Assembly (NCBI GenBank): GCA_017428785.1
Contig: JAFRQD010000011.1
Location: forward strand, 153,306-217,305
Origin: Bacteroidaceae bacterium
GTDB taxonomy: Bacteria > Bacteroidota > Bacteroidia > Bacteroidales > Bacteroidaceae
Direction of reading: 5' to 3'
Length of the DNA stretch: 64,000 nucleotides
Below are positions 24,456-34,018 of the stretch, in pieces. The position numbers and the translations under genes were made by a program. The stretch's first letter is position 1, and each line of letters starts with the position of its first letter. The notes beneath the pieces were generated by a model. It was not told the origin of the DNA. It saw nothing but the letters and a program-made list of their open reading frames with translations, and did no database searches.

Positions 24456-25887
24456 AGTTGATGGATGCTGCGATGTCTTCTGGCGAGACGAGTTTCTGCT
24501 CGCCGCTTGTCATGTTCTTGAGCATCACCTTTCCTGCCTGCATTTCTGTCTCGCCGGTCATGACGACGAAGGGAATGCCTTTCTGGTTGGCATACTGCAT
24601 CTGCTTCTTCATCTTGCTGGCATCGGGATAGATTTCACAACGGATGCCTTGTCCGCGAAGCTGTGAGATGATGGGAAGCGAATAGTCGGTTTCCTTCTCG
24701 CCAAAGTTGATGAAGAGCACCTGAGTAGCCGTCGTGACTGCTTCCGGGTAAAGGTTCAGCTGATTGAGGACGTCGTAGATGCGGTCCGCACCAAAGCTAA
24801 TCCCCACTCCGCTCAGGCCGGGCATACCGAAGATGCCAGTCAAGTTGTCATAGCGACCGCCTCCCGTGATGCTTCCTATCTCGACATCCAGGGCTTTCAC
24901 CTCGAAGATGCAGCCCGTATAATAGTTGAGACCGCGTGCAAGCGTCAGGTCGAGTTCAAGATTAGGGGCAAGGGGCGAGGGGCACGGGGCAAGAGGATTG
25001 CTTGGGCTGGATGTATTCTCTTGCTCCTTGCTCCTTGCTCCTTTAAACTTGTTCAGCACATATTCCACCTCGTCTATGCCTTTCTGTCCGACCTCGCTGC
25101 CAGCCAAGACCTCGCGCATCGTCAGTATCTTCTCCTCGTTCGTGCCGCTGAGGTTGATGATGGGCTGCAGCTTCTGAATGGCTTCTTCGCTGATACCGTC
25201 CTCGCGAAGCTCTTCGTTCACGGCATCGAGACCTATCTTGTCGAGCTTGTCGATGGCAACGGTGATATCCACTATCTTGTCGGCCTCGCCAATCATCTCT
25301 GCTATGCCTGAGAGAATCTTGCGGTTGTTTATCTTGATGCAAACGCGGATTCCGAAACGACGGAACACCTCATCGACAATCTGCATCAGTTCCACTTCGC
25401 AGAGCAGCGAGTCGCTTCCCACCACATCGGCATCACATTGATAGAACTCGCGATAACGTCCTTTCTGAGGTCTGTCGGCTCGCCAAACGGGTTGAATCTG
25501 ATAACGACGGAAAGGCAAAGCCAGTTCCTCACGATGCTGCACGACATAACGGGCGAAGGGAACAGTCAAGTCGTATCTGAGACCCTTTTCGCAGAGTTGG
25601 GCAGCAAGGTGGCCTGTAGCGCCATTTGCAAGGTCTTCGGTAGAGATGCCACGCAGGAAGTCGCCGCTGTTCAGTATCTTGAAGAGCAGTTTGTCGCCTT
25701 CTTCGCCGTACTTGCCCATCAGGGTTGAGAGGTTCTCCATCGCAGGTGTCTCGATTTGCTCGAAGCCATAGAGGGAATAGACCTCGCGAATCGTGTTGAA
25801 GATGTAGTTACGCCGTGACATTTCCTGCGGACCGAAGTCACGAGTTCCTTTTGGTATGCTTGGTTTTTGCGCCATATTATTTGACAT
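24451..25887 (-). CDS. hisS: Histidyl-tRNA synthetase
   Basis: 478 residues of a class II aminoacyl-tRNA synthetase: [14 protein letters not shown] at the N-terminus, motif 2 around [23 protein letters not shown] with QCDADVVG, the histidine-specific [14 protein letters not shown], motif 3 region [15 protein letters not shown], and a C-terminal anticodon-binding domain. It charges tRNA-His. The start may be 25887 or the second ATG at 25875 ([10 protein letters not shown]), which fits the family better. The gene contains an in-frame low-complexity insert at 24963-25042, encoding about residues 282-308 ([20 protein letters not shown] and onward), between the insertion domain and the histidine motif. 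A -7-like TAACTTTG lies at the complement of 25942-25949. Confidence 0.95.
   Translation of the reverse strand: MSNNMAQKPSIPKGTRDFGPQEMSRRNYIFNTIREVYSLYGFEQIETPAMENLSTLMGKYGEEGDKLLFKILNSGDFLRGISTEDLANGATGHLAAQLCEKGLRYDLTVPFARYVVQHREELALPFRRYQIQPVWRADRPQKGRYREFYQCDADVVGSDSLLCEVELMQIVDEVFRRFGIRVCIKINNRKILSGIAEMIGEADKIVDITVAIDKLDKIGLDAVNEELREDGISEEAIQKLQPIINLSGTNEEKILTMREVLAGSEVGQKGIDEVEYVLNKFKGARSKEQENTSSPSNPLAPCPSPLAPNLELDLTLARGLNYYTGCIFEVKALDVEIGSITGGGRYDNLTGIFGMPGLSGVGISFGADRIYDVLNQLNLYPEAVTTATQVLFINFGEKETDYSLPIISQLRGQGIRCEIYPDASKMKKQMQYANQKGIPFVVMTGETEMQAGKVMLKNMTSGEQKLVSPEDIAASINS
24963..25042. repeat. GGGGCAAG / CTTGCTCC inverted low-complexity insert inside hisS
   Basis: AGGGGCAAGGGGCGAGGGGC on one side and CTTGCTCCTTGCTCCTTGCT on the other form loose inverted arms. 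The whole element of about 80 bp is read in frame in hisS as a Ser/Pro/Ala-rich stretch. Confidence 0.75.
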
Positions 25888-25941
25888 TTAAACTATTTGA
25901 CAATTTACATTCATCGTAATGAACTTTCAGTTTTCCGAACA

Positions 25942-25949
25942 CAAAGTTA
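25942..25949 (-). promoter_or_regulatory. Probable -7 box of hisS
   Basis: TAACTTTG on the - strand about 55 nt before hisS. No clear TTTG lies at the -33 position, so support is partial. Confidence 0.5.
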
Positions 25950-26174
25950 CGAAGAATAATTGAAAAATAAGAAAAAGAGCCAAGTTTTTTGCAAAAAAAC
26001 ATGTTTCTTGTGTGTCTGGATGAAACAACAAATCGATTTGGCAAAAGAAAAATCAATAATGCGGACACATGAGAAAAGCGACGAAACGAAAGCCGAAATC
26101 GCGAAAAAATCTTTACATAATTTGGGGACAATTCTTGAGATTATGGGACACACAGCACAATGAAAGATGAAACG

Positions 26175-26262
26175 TAACATGTGAAGTTTGCAAACATCAC
26201 ACGTGAAGTTTGTAAACACGACACGTGAAGTTCACCGATTCCACACGTGGAATTTGGTCCAA
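26175..26262. repeat. 22-bp-period array, four units (CACGTG type)
   Basis: Hexamers ACATGT 26177, ACACGT 26199, ACACGT 26221 and ACACGT 26243 are exactly 22 bp apart and all match RCRYGY. Weaker in-phase alternating hexamers (GCACAA 26155, ATGTGC 26265) suggest decayed outer units. It lies in the divergent gap between hisS and the zinc-hook gene. Confidence 0.88.
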
Positions 26263-26557
26263 AAATGTGCGCCGATTTGCAACATCACACAAAGAAATTG
26301 CAATTATTTTGCTTTGCGTCTCAAAACTCGATTTTATAGCATGTTGATTTTCAGCAGCAATTCGATTTAAGCTCATTTTTCGCATTTAGGGTAGATTTGT
26401 GCCAGCCAACAAAAAAGAACGCGTCTGTGAGCGTTTGATGGGAAAAAGTTCTTACATTCTCATCTGCAAAAAGGACGAATCATCATGATGTAATTTTCAA
26501 TTTTTCTTTTTTAATTTTTAATTTCTTCGTATCTTTGCAGGCGAAAAACCATAAGCT
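26263..26557. other. Divergent intergenic region, remainder
   Basis: No gene is supported. It is AT-rich and holds a -7 box TATCTTTG at 26530-26537 for the + strand gene and no other clear element; the -33 region is only a T-run. Confidence 0.55.
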
Positions 26558-29290
26558 ATGATCTTCTTCAACAAAAAGAATAATAAAGACAACGTACAGC
26601 AGACGACAGACGACAGTCAACAGGTTGTCAGCCAACAGACTGTTAGTCAAGTTCCGGTTTCTGCTGATGGCGGCATCAACTTCATCTTAGAAGACATTGA
26701 GTCCAGCACGCATCCGAAGCGCAATCCTCACATCCTGAACTCCACGCAACTGCAGCGCGTCAAGGATGCCAAGCGGTTGGCAGAGACAAAGTTGCAGGGC
26801 TTGGAAGAGAGTCTCGGCAGGCTCCAATCTCAAAGGCAATGGCTGCGTCGCTTCAACGAAACAAAGATGGTGCTGGACCGCGAAAAGAAACATCTCTTCG
26901 AACTCGGCAAGCAGAAGGCCATCTTGCAGAAAGACGCAAGCATGTTGGAGCGCTACGACCTCTTTGAAGGCATTCATGGCACCTATCAGAAACTCATGGT
27001 GCTGAGGGAACAAATCAGCCAGGAGAAGCGAGGTCTCTCTCTCTTAGAACGCGAAGCCGACGAGAACCGACAGAAGCTTACAGACCAGGAAAAGCGTCAG
27101 CAGCAAGCCAACGAGCAACTGAAGAATGCCAAGACCAGTATGACAAGCATCTTCGACCATGTTTGCTCTGCCTATCAACTGACTGGGGCGAATGCTTCCC
27201 TTGAAACAGAAACAGCTTTCCTGATTGACTATAATAATAAGGTAAAGGACGAAATGGAGGCGCTCTCTACTCTGATTGCAGAGAAAGAGAAGACTACTGC
27301 GATACTACAAAGCAACGTTGAGCAGCTCAGAACGAAGCGGCAAAGCATGGAGATTCATGAAAACATGCTGAGACACGGGGAAGCCGTCCTGCTGCAACTC
27401 AAACATCTGGAAGACAGAGACAAGCGCAGGACTGAGCTTCAGCAGAAATGTCAGCAGTCCATCAAGCGGCAGAATGAAGAGAACGAGTTGCTGGGCAAAG
27501 CCTTTGGCAAGTTCCAAGATCTCGTTTCACAGATAGAATCGGCTGAAGCGGAACTGAGCATACACCGCTCTTACATTCAGGGACAAGACGGCCTCATGCT
27601 TCAGGAACGAGCTTTGATGCTGAAAGGTCGCAGGCAAATGCTTCACTCTGCCCTTTCTTTGTGGAGGCGCATCAGCACGGGCTACGAGAGCATCGAAGAG
27701 AAGAGTAAGAAAGTGACTGCGCTTCGCCTGAACATCCAACACCTCGAGGCCGGCGTCCGCGAACTTGAAGAAGAGACGGGAAAGGCGCAAAGACTCTGCA
27801 AGGAGAAGGAATATACCTACCTTTTGAGTAAAGGCCAGGACATCATTCAGCTGCGAGCAGACCTGAGGGAAGGCGTCAGCTGCTCTGTTTGCGGAGCCAC
27901 TCATCACCCCTATCACAGCGATACAATCCTCGACCAAAGCAAGCTCATCGGTCAGATGAAAACCGATTATGAGCTTTTGGCTTCGGAAGCAAACGCCAAA
28001 CAGCAGCAACTTTCAGAGATGAAGGCAGAGTTGGCTATGGCTCAAGGCAGCCTCAACGCTGAAGAAGAAGCGCTAAACACCATCCGCATCCGTCAGAACG
28101 AAGATGTAATAGAATGGAAACTCTACGCCCAACTCGACCCAACATTTGTGGAATGTTCTGAAAGCACGAACCTCGACGCAAGAACTGCTTTGATACGGCA
28201 GTTCATAGAGAATGTCAGTCGCGACGCAGAAATGGCAGAGAAAGAACTGGAGACCTTTACTTTCCACCAAAGCAGCATCGCCAAGATTAGTGAAGAACTC
28301 CAGAAGCTCGAACAGAAGAAGAGCGAAGTGAACACGCAGCTAAGCGAACTAAACACCGGTTGCCAAGTGCTAAGCAGAGAGGTCGACCATATCGGCCAGC
28401 GCCTTGAAAGCGTCAACAAGCAGTTTACCCGCATCTACGAAAGCATGATGCAAGCCGTCACTTTCAAGGATTGGTACTCAGTATGGCAGAAGGCTCCAGA
28501 ACAACTCTATGAGCAGATACAGAAACTCATCACGGATTGGTTCAACGTGGAGCATGAGATTATGGACAAGCAAGCTATTCTCGATGCCGAGAAAGCAAAG
28601 CTGGAAGGCATGAAGACGCTGCATCAGTCGCTTGCCCGCTCTTCGTCCGTCATCGCAAAGGAGATAAAAGAATTGCAAGGCCGCAAGGCTGAGAACATAA
28701 AAGCCTATCAGCAAATAATTCCGGAAAGAGATGCAAAGAGCTATTATGAGAAGCATTTGCAGGCACTCAATTCAGCAAGAGAGCGTTTCGAAGAAGAGCA
28801 CAATCAGATGGATAGCATTCGCCACAATGCCGATATCATACAGGGTCGGCACGACTACTATCTGGCTCACATCGAGAAGCTGGAAGGAGAACAAAAGCAA
28901 TACAACGAGAAGCTCGACCTCTGGATGCATGCCTTCAACCTGCAACATCCGCCTGTTCAGCAAAGCGAACTTGACGAGGTTTTTGCCGACGGAAAGAATT
29001 GGAGCAAGATTCGAAGCAGCTTAAAACAGATAAACAGAGAAACGCTGCTCTGCCAAGCTAAAGTAGAAGACCTGAATAGCCGCATTATTGCTCTCGACAC
29101 AGAAGACGGACATTGCAACACCTCGACGCCCGACATTCAGGAAAGCATCACGGCTAAGCAACAAGCGCTCACAAAACAAAGGAACGACACAATGATGCAG
29201 ATTGCCCGACTTACCGTTCAGCTCGAGGAACATGAAAAGGCTCTTGCTGCCGAACGCAACTCTGCCGAGCCGGAAACGCATCTTGCATAA
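26558..29290 (+). CDS. Headless Rad50/SbcC-like coiled-coil protein with a zinc hook
   Basis: 910 residues, almost wholly heptad-rich and charged. Near the middle it has VSCSVCGATHHPYH with C442 and C445, the CxxC zinc-hook form of Rad50/SbcC (usually CPVCGSxxHP). Long coiled coils flank the hook almost symmetrically (about 440 and 460 residues). The N-terminal Walker A and C-terminal signature/Walker B parts of an SMC-type ATPase head are absent: the protein begins MIFFNKKNNKDNVQQTTDDS and ends EKALAAERNSAEPETHLA. It could be a structural or bridging partner, a decayed SbcC, or part of a split system whose heads lie elsewhere. Residues 8-30 are encoded by a CAGACGACAGACGACAG-type repeat. It has its own -7 box at 26530-26537. 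No sbcD is nearby. Confidence 0.7.
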   Translation: MIFFNKKNNKDNVQQTTDDSQQVVSQQTVSQVPVSADGGINFILEDIESSTHPKRNPHILNSTQLQRVKDAKRLAETKLQGLEESLGRLQSQRQWLRRFNETKMVLDREKKHLFELGKQKAILQKDASMLERYDLFEGIHGTYQKLMVLREQISQEKRGLSLLEREADENRQKLTDQEKRQQQANEQLKNAKTSMTSIFDHVCSAYQLTGANASLETETAFLIDYNNKVKDEMEALSTLIAEKEKTTAILQSNVEQLRTKRQSMEIHENMLRHGEAVLLQLKHLEDRDKRRTELQQKCQQSIKRQNEENELLGKAFGKFQDLVSQIESAEAELSIHRSYIQGQDGLMLQERALMLKGRRQMLHSALSLWRRISTGYESIEEKSKKVTALRLNIQHLEAGVRELEEETGKAQRLCKEKEYTYLLSKGQDIIQLRADLREGVSCSVCGATHHPYHSDTILDQSKLIGQMKTDYELLASEANAKQQQLSEMKAELAMAQGSLNAEEEALNTIRIRQNEDVIEWKLYAQLDPTFVECSESTNLDARTALIRQFIENVSRDAEMAEKELETFTFHQSSIAKISEELQKLEQKKSEVNTQLSELNTGCQVLSREVDHIGQRLESVNKQFTRIYESMMQAVTFKDWYSVWQKAPEQLYEQIQKLITDWFNVEHEIMDKQAILDAEKAKLEGMKTLHQSLARSSSVIAKEIKELQGRKAENIKAYQQIIPERDAKSYYEKHLQALNSARERFEEEHNQMDSIRHNADIIQGRHDYYLAHIEKLEGEQKQYNEKLDLWMHAFNLQHPPVQQSELDEVFADGKNWSKIRSSLKQINRETLLCQAKVEDLNSRIIALDTEDGHCNTSTPDIQESITAKQQALTKQRNDTMMQIARLTVQLEEHEKALAAERNSAEPETHLA

Positions 29291-29349
29291 ATAGTCTTAA
29301 TAAAGTATAAACTCTAAACACTAAACTCTCAACTCTCAACTATTTTTCG

Positions 29350-29357
29350 TACCTTTG
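29350..29357 (+). promoter_or_regulatory. -7 box of the BSP peptidase-queC-queF unit
   Basis: TACCTTTG at 29350-29357, 46 nt before the start codon at 29404. The region around it is TTAACTCTTAACT-type repeats and no good -33 TTTG is seen. Confidence 0.55.
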
Positions 29358-29403
29358 CACCCGATTAAACTCATAACTCTTAATTCTTAACTCTTAACTA
29401 AAT

Positions 29404-30222
29404 ATGAAACGTACACTCGCAATTATTGTAGCTGGCGCTTTTGCAATCGGCATTCAGGCTCAGGCAATCTTTAAAGACACGAAGTATCACGCTCCCATCA
29501 AGGTGGAGAAGAAGTGGCTCAAACATAACCCTGGAGACGTTGAGTTCCACGACGAAGCTCCTTCTTCCGAAGGTTCTCGCATCTATCATAACATCATTCC
29601 CAACCCTGCTCCTTACATTCAAGAGAATGCGTTGCGAGTTTTGCAGACACTCTACTGGGGACCAAAAGACCCCAATGTGCCCAAGTTGAAGCGCATCGTT
29701 TATACCATCAAGGACTACAACGGCATCAGTGAGAAGTATGGTAGCGGCGATTATGTCGGCATTCGTTACAGCACCAATTGGATTGAGAAGTGCTTCGAAG
29801 GCAACGACACCTTGCGTCTCGACTACGAGACTCGCGGCGTACTCTATCACGAACTTACCCATGCCTATCAGCTTTCGCCCGAAGGTTGCGGAGAATATGA
29901 CAACAAGAGCGAGTACTGGATATTCATCGAAGGTCTTGCCGACGCAGTTCGCGTGGCTTGCGGTTGCTTCGAGCAGGACTTCAAGAGCAAGGATCGTCCT
30001 CGTGCAAACACATGGCGCAAGGGCTATCGTGTGACGGGCTACTTCCTCTATTGGCTCTCTCTCAACAAAGACAAGGACTTCATCCGCAAGTTCAATCGTA
30101 GTGCTGTTGAACTCAATCCATGGAGTTGGGACAAAGCCATGAAACATATCCTCGGCGACAAGCCTGAGAACTCTGTCGATGCACTTTGGGACGAATATCA
30201 AAAGGCAATAGGCGACAAATGA
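29404..30222 (+). CDS. Basic secretory protein (BSP) family putative metallopeptidase
   Basis: 272 residues with a signal peptide ([20 protein letters not shown]). The BSP domain (Pfam PF04450) is indicated by [15 protein letters not shown], the zinc-binding [10 protein letters not shown] with H149, E150 and H153, and [16 protein letters not shown], which supplies the downstream acidic region. Members are plant and bacterial secreted proteins thought to be zinc peptidases; activity here is inferred. The TGA stop overlaps the ATG of queC (ATGA), so the two are translationally coupled although their roles differ. Confidence 0.82.
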   Translation: MKRTLAIIVAGAFAIGIQAQAIFKDTKYHAPIKVEKKWLKHNPGDVEFHDEAPSSEGSRIYHNIIPNPAPYIQENALRVLQTLYWGPKDPNVPKLKRIVYTIKDYNGISEKYGSGDYVGIRYSTNWIEKCFEGNDTLRLDYETRGVLYHELTHAYQLSPEGCGEYDNKSEYWIFIEGLADAVRVACGCFEQDFKSKDRPRANTWRKGYRVTGYFLYWLSLNKDKDFIRKFNRSAVELNPWSWDKAMKHILGDKPENSVDALWDEYQKAIGDK

Positions 30223-30875
30223 CAAGCGCTCTCGTAGTTCTTTCCGGAGGTCAAGACAGCACGACTTGCCTTTACTGGGCTCTCAAGCACTTCGACGAGG
30301 TGCGAGCCCTCACTTTCCGCTATGGGCAGAGACACATCGTAGAGGTTGAGATTGCCAAGCAATTGTGCGAAGAGGCAGGTGTTCCCTGGGAATCGATGGA
30401 CATCAGTTTTATCTCCCAGCTCAGTCCTTCGTGCAGTTTGACTAATCCAAGTCTCGAAATCGAAGCCGAGAAGAAAGAAAGCGACCCCTACCCCACAACA
30501 TTCGTGCCTGGCAGAAACCTCTTCTTCATCTCTGTCGCTGCTATTTATGCACGCAATCATGGCATCTACGATGTCATAACGGGTGTGGGACAAGCTGACT
30601 TCAGCGGTTATCCTGACTGCCGTGATGGTTTCATCAAGAGCCTGAACACGACGCTCAACCTTGCAATGGACGAGCAGTTCCGTCTGCACACACCTCTCAT
30701 GTGGCTCGACAAGCAGCAGACTTGGGCACTTGCCGACGAGCTTGGTGTGCTCGACACTATTCGCTATCGCACGCTAACATGCTATAACGGCATCGTTGGC
30801 GACGGCTGCGGACATTGCCCTTCATGCAAGCTTCGCCGCGAAGGCCTCAAAAGATATTTGGAAAGTAAAGCCTGA
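30219..30875 (+). CDS. queC: 7-cyano-7-deazaguanine synthase
   Basis: 218 residues. The PP-loop SGGQDSTT is at residues 8-15, [12 protein letters not shown] follows, then [32 protein letters not shown], and the C-terminal zinc-binding cysteines in [21 protein letters not shown]. QueC converts 7-carboxy-7-deazaguanine to preQ0 with ATP and ammonia in queuosine synthesis. The start is the ATG at 30219, overlapping the BSP stop; upstream codons in frame lie inside the BSP gene. queF follows after 4 bp, giving two consecutive pathway steps in one unit. No preQ1 riboswitch is apparent upstream. Confidence 0.95.
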   Translation: MTSALVVLSGGQDSTTCLYWALKHFDEVRALTFRYGQRHIVEVEIAKQLCEEAGVPWESMDISFISQLSPSCSLTNPSLEIEAEKKESDPYPTTFVPGRNLFFISVAAIYARNHGIYDVITGVGQADFSGYPDCRDGFIKSLNTTLNLAMDEQFRLHTPLMWLDKQQTWALADELGVLDTIRYRTLTCYNGIVGDGCGHCPSCKLRREGLKRYLESKA

Positions 30876-30879
30876 TAAT

Positions 30880-31341
30880 ATGGAAAACAGAGAGAAGGAA
30901 GGACTCAAGGCTCTTGGCAAGAAGAGCGAGATACCACAGGACTACAATCCCGACGTTCTGGAGGCATTCGAGAATAAACATCCGGAGAACGACTATTGGG
31001 TACGATTCAACTGTCCTGAGTTCACGGCACTTTGTCCTATCACAGGCCAGCCAGACTTTGCAGAGATAAGGATAAGCTACCTGCCCGACAAGCGAATGGT
31101 GGAGAGCAAGAGCCTCAAGCTTTACCTCTTCTCGTTTCGCAATCACGGTGGTTTCCACGAGGACTGCGTCAACATCATCATGAAAGACCTCATCCGCTTG
31201 ATGGCACCCAAGTACATCGAGGTGACAGGCATCTTTGTTCCTCGTGGCGGCATCAGCATCTATCCCTTTGCCAACTATGGCAAGCCAGGTACGAAGTACG
31301 AGGAGATGGCGCAATATCGCCTCTTACATCACGACCTGTAA
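30880..31341 (+). CDS. queF: NADPH-dependent 7-cyano-7-deazaguanine reductase
   Basis: 153 residues of the short, GTP-cyclohydrolase-like QueF type. The catalytic Cys52 lies in [13 protein letters not shown], and the QueF motif [20 protein letters not shown] follows. It reduces preQ0 to preQ1 with NADPH, the step after QueC. Start at 30880 ([13 protein letters not shown]) gives normal length; the frame is open further upstream only within queC. A 15-bp terminator stem lies 18 bp after the stop. Confidence 0.95.
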   Translation: MENREKEGLKALGKKSEIPQDYNPDVLEAFENKHPENDYWVRFNCPEFTALCPITGQPDFAEIRISYLPDKRMVESKSLKLYLFSFRNHGGFHEDCVNIIMKDLIRLMAPKYIEVTGIFVPRGGISIYPFANYGKPGTKYEEMAQYRLLHHDL

Positions 31342-31359
31342 CACGAAATAAGAATACTT

Positions 31360-31407
31360 AAGATAAGGCGGCAGCCGCTCAATGTAGCGTGACTGCCGCC
31401 TTATCTT
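31360..31407 (+). terminator. Terminator after queF
   Basis: A perfect 15-bp stem AAGATAAGGCGGCAG (31360-31374) / CTGCCGCCTTATCTT (31393-31407), 18-nt loop with an inner CGCT/AGCG pair, followed by a T-rich run. It could work in both directions. Confidence 0.88.
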
Positions 31408-31435
31408 CTTATTATCTTATTTTCCTAATTACTTA

Positions 31436-31540
31436 TTATCTCATTATCTTCTTGCCGTCCTTGATGTTGATGCCTCGTTGCATCTTATTCAAGCGTTGGC
31501 CTGAAACATTATAAATAGCTCCCGCGCCTTTGCCAGAAAA
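31436..31540 (-). pseudogene. Orphan T9SS-like C-terminal tail (gene remnant)
   Basis: On the - strand, directly after an in-frame TAA (31541-31543), 34 codons read FSGKGAGAIYNVSGQRLNKM, then QRGINIKDGKKIMR and a stop (31436-31438). This is the sorting-tail signature (IYNVSGQRL, then RGINIxDGKK) without any gene body, start codon or promoter. A 22-bp-period array lies 20 bp upstream of it. Confidence 0.75.
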
Positions 31541-31559
31541 TTACATGAGGCTTACTCAT

Positions 31560-31647
31560 GGCACACGAGATGTCGGCGAAATCCACACGAGGATTTGATG
31601 AAATCCACACGTGAACTTTGGGAAATCCACACGTGGATTTTGCAAAG
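31560..31647. repeat. 22-bp-period array, four units (CACGAG/CACGTG type)
   Basis: Hexamers ACACGA 31563, ACACGA 31585, ACACGT 31607 and ACACGT 31629 are exactly 22 bp apart. Each unit also shares AAATCC just before the hexamer from the second unit on. It sits 21 bp downstream of the DPP IV-like gene. Confidence 0.88.
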
Positions 31648-31668
31648 GTCTCGTTTTGACTGAAAAGA

Positions 31669-33885
31669 TTACTTCTGCATCTCCTTGAAGTGCTGCGTAA
31701 TCTGGCGGAAGAGGTGATTGCGCGTGTTGCCTCCGTAGATGCTGTGATTGCGGTTGGTGTAGGTCAGTTCGCGGAAATCTTTATCTGCCTGAACAAGTGC
31801 TTCGGCGTATTCTGCTGCATTACGGAAGTGAACATTATCATCTGCCATACCATGAACGAGGAGCAGCTTTCCGCTCAGTTTTGATGCGCGGCTGATGGGG
31901 CAAACATCATAGCCATCGCCATTTTCATTAGGCGTACGCATGAAACGCTCTGTATAAATGGTGTCGTAATACTTCCAGCTTGTGGGAGCAGCAACAGCCA
32001 CACCACAAGCAAAGACGGGACGACCCTCGCTCATGCTCATCAAGGTATTGAAGCCACCGTAGCTCCAGCCCCAAATGGCGATGCGGTCCTTGTCGACATA
32101 ACTCTGCTGGCCAAGCCAGATGGCTGCCTCAACCTGGTCGTGACTTTCCAATTGACCCAGCTTGAGGTAGGTGCATTGCTCGAAGTCGCGACCTCTGCCG
32201 CCTGTTCCTCTGCCATCCACACATACGCTGATGAAGCCTTCTTGTGCAAGGTATTGTTCATAAAGGCAGCCTCCCATATTGCCTGCGCTCCAGCTGTCCA
32301 CCACTTGCTGGCTGCCAGGACCTGAGTATTGATGCATCACGACGGGATACTTCTTGCCAGCATTGAAGTCGGCGGGCAGCACCATAAAGCCGTTGAGCTG
32401 TATGCCATCGGCAGTCGTGAATGTGAAGAACTTGCGCTCGCCAAGCTTCAGACCTGCAAGCTTCTGACGAAGAGCTGCGTTGTCTTCAAGCGTCTTGAGC
32501 GTCTTGCCCGAGGCGTCGCAAAGTGTCGTGACGGAAGGCGTGTTGAGGTCACTCCAGGTGTTCATGTAGTAACGCAAGTCGGTAGAGAAGATGGCGTTGT
32601 TCCAACCTGTCTGCGATGTGCTGAGACGCGTCACTTTCCCCTTGCTGTCGCTCTTATAGATGCTCTGTCTGAGAGGGCTTTCCTGATTGCTTGCATAGAA
32701 GGTGTTTCCCGTCTTTGCATCGTAGCCATACAGCGACTTCACCTCATAGTTCCCGTTTGTGAGTTGCCTTCGTAGCGTTCCATTTAAGTCATAGAGATAG
32801 AGGTGCTTGTATCCGCTTCGTTCACTCAACAGTACAAAGCCGCCAGGAATGACTTTGAAGGCCTTCAAGGTCTCTTCCGGCACATAGCATTCCGCCTGTT
32901 CGCGAACAATAACGCGGCACTCAGTACTCCTCGGGTTAGCAAGATAGATGTCGAGTTGGTCTTGATGCCGGTTGAGAGTCAGGACAAGCATCTTCTCGGC
33001 ATCGTCGGTAAAGAAGATACGAGGGATGTAGCCATCCGAAGGGATGGGGAGCTGCATCTTGCGGATGGCGCGGCTCTTGATGTCGAAGCTGTGCACGCTG
33101 ACGACACTATTTTTGGCTCCGGCAATAGGATACTTGTAGTCGTAGGAACCGGGATATCCGGCATAATCCTTCTTTTCTGGGTTCAAACCTTTGTACCACG
33201 GGAAGCTGAACATCGGCACTTCCGTCTCGTCATAACGAATCCAGGCAATCATCGTGTTGTCGGCGTTGAAGTCGAAAGCGCGGGCAAAGGAGAACTCCTC
33301 TTCGTTAACCCAATCCGGCTTGCCGTTGATAATCTTGTTGAACTCGCCATCCTTCGTGATCTGGCTCTCACTGTTGTTAAAGAGAAGTTTGACGAGGAAG
33401 AGGTTGCCGTCGCGAACAAAAGCCACCATTGTGCCGTCCTTGCTCCAAAGAGGTTGCTCCTGCGGCCCACCTTCGCTGAGATGTGCAAGCGTGCGGTTCC
33501 TTACATTATATATATAATACTCTGCCGTCTTGCTATGACGATAGATGCCCTTCGTCTCGGTCTGCACGAGGATATTCTTCTCGTCGGGACTCATCTGGTA
33601 GCCATCAATGCGGTCAATCTTGACGCGGTTCTTGATGTTGTTCACGTCGAAAAGCACACCTGTCTCCTCGCCCGTACGGAAGCTGTGACGCACGATCTGC
33701 TTGCCGTCGCGGGAAAGCTGGCTATAGCTCTCGCCATCGAGGAGAGGCGTCACACCATATATGCCTCTCTGAGAATAGACACCATTAGTAAGGTCTTTCA
33801 AAGTCAATTGTTCGGCCTCAACAAGGAAGATGGCGCAAAAGAGCGCCACAAGAGTCATGATTCGTCTCATCATATCATTTACCAT
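31669..33885 (-). CDS. S9 family dipeptidyl-peptidase IV-like protein
   Basis: 738 residues: signal peptide (MRRIMTLVALFCAIFLVEAE), an N-terminal beta-propeller of the DPP IV type to about residue 490, including DWVNEEEF with the double Glu that binds the substrate N-terminus, and a C-terminal alpha/beta-hydrolase. The catalytic set is Ser608 in GWSYGG, Asp682/683 in MADDNVHF and His714 in NRNHSIYGG. Such periplasmic or surface enzymes release X-Pro dipeptides, useful to peptide-consuming Bacteroidales. Start codons at 33885 or 33873 are both possible. The - strand box TACCTTTG at 33911-33918 is its likely -7 element, divergent from nhaA. Confidence 0.92.
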   Translation of the reverse strand: MVNDMMRRIMTLVALFCAIFLVEAEQLTLKDLTNGVYSQRGIYGVTPLLDGESYSQLSRDGKQIVRHSFRTGEETGVLFDVNNIKNRVKIDRIDGYQMSPDEKNILVQTETKGIYRHSKTAEYYIYNVRNRTLAHLSEGGPQEQPLWSKDGTMVAFVRDGNLFLVKLLFNNSESQITKDGEFNKIINGKPDWVNEEEFSFARAFDFNADNTMIAWIRYDETEVPMFSFPWYKGLNPEKKDYAGYPGSYDYKYPIAGAKNSVVSVHSFDIKSRAIRKMQLPIPSDGYIPRIFFTDDAEKMLVLTLNRHQDQLDIYLANPRSTECRVIVREQAECYVPEETLKAFKVIPGGFVLLSERSGYKHLYLYDLNGTLRRQLTNGNYEVKSLYGYDAKTGNTFYASNQESPLRQSIYKSDSKGKVTRLSTSQTGWNNAIFSTDLRYYMNTWSDLNTPSVTTLCDASGKTLKTLEDNAALRQKLAGLKLGERKFFTFTTADGIQLNGFMVLPADFNAGKKYPVVMHQYSGPGSQQVVDSWSAGNMGGCLYEQYLAQEGFISVCVDGRGTGGRGRDFEQCTYLKLGQLESHDQVEAAIWLGQQSYVDKDRIAIWGWSYGGFNTLMSMSEGRPVFACGVAVAAPTSWKYYDTIYTERFMRTPNENGDGYDVCPISRASKLSGKLLLVHGMADDNVHFRNAAEYAEALVQADKDFRELTYTNRNHSIYGGNTRNHLFRQITQHFKEMQK

Positions 33886-33910
33886 TTAGTCATTTACAAC
33901 ATACCATTTG

Positions 33911-33918
33911 CAAAGGTA
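33911..33918 (-). promoter_or_regulatory. -7 box of the DPP IV-like gene
   Basis: TACCTTTG on the - strand, 26 nt before the start at 33885. The -33 region is A/T-rich without TTTG. Confidence 0.55.
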
Positions 33919-33964
33919 CGAAATAAAAATGGAAAAATAAAAATGATAAATGAAAAATTATTTG

Positions 33965-33972
33965 TAACTTTG
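33965..33972 (+). promoter_or_regulatory. -7 box of nhaA
   Basis: TAACTTTG, 46 nt before the nhaA start codon; divergent from the DPP IV-like gene. The -33 box is weak. Confidence 0.55.
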
Positions 33973-34018
33973 CAGCGTTAAATGCTACCATAGCAAATGA
34001 TAAATAAGAAATGACCTG

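Noticed and set aside
26575-26650. A Walker A motif hidden near the N-terminus of the zinc-hook protein
   Set aside because: The N-terminal residues are Gln/Ser-rich and repeat-encoded; no GxxGxGKS/T is found in any frame nearby.
29291-29403. PreQ1 riboswitch upstream of the queC-queF unit
   Set aside because: The leader is short and made of TTAACTCTTAACT-type repeats; no preQ1 aptamer-like pseudoknot is apparent, and the first gene is a peptidase.
32803-33981. A 392-codon frame opposite the DPP IV-like gene, and a 484-codon frame opposite the M13 gene (39724-41178)
   Set aside because: Both are antisense shadows of well-supported peptidase genes and lack signal peptides, motifs or ribosome sites.
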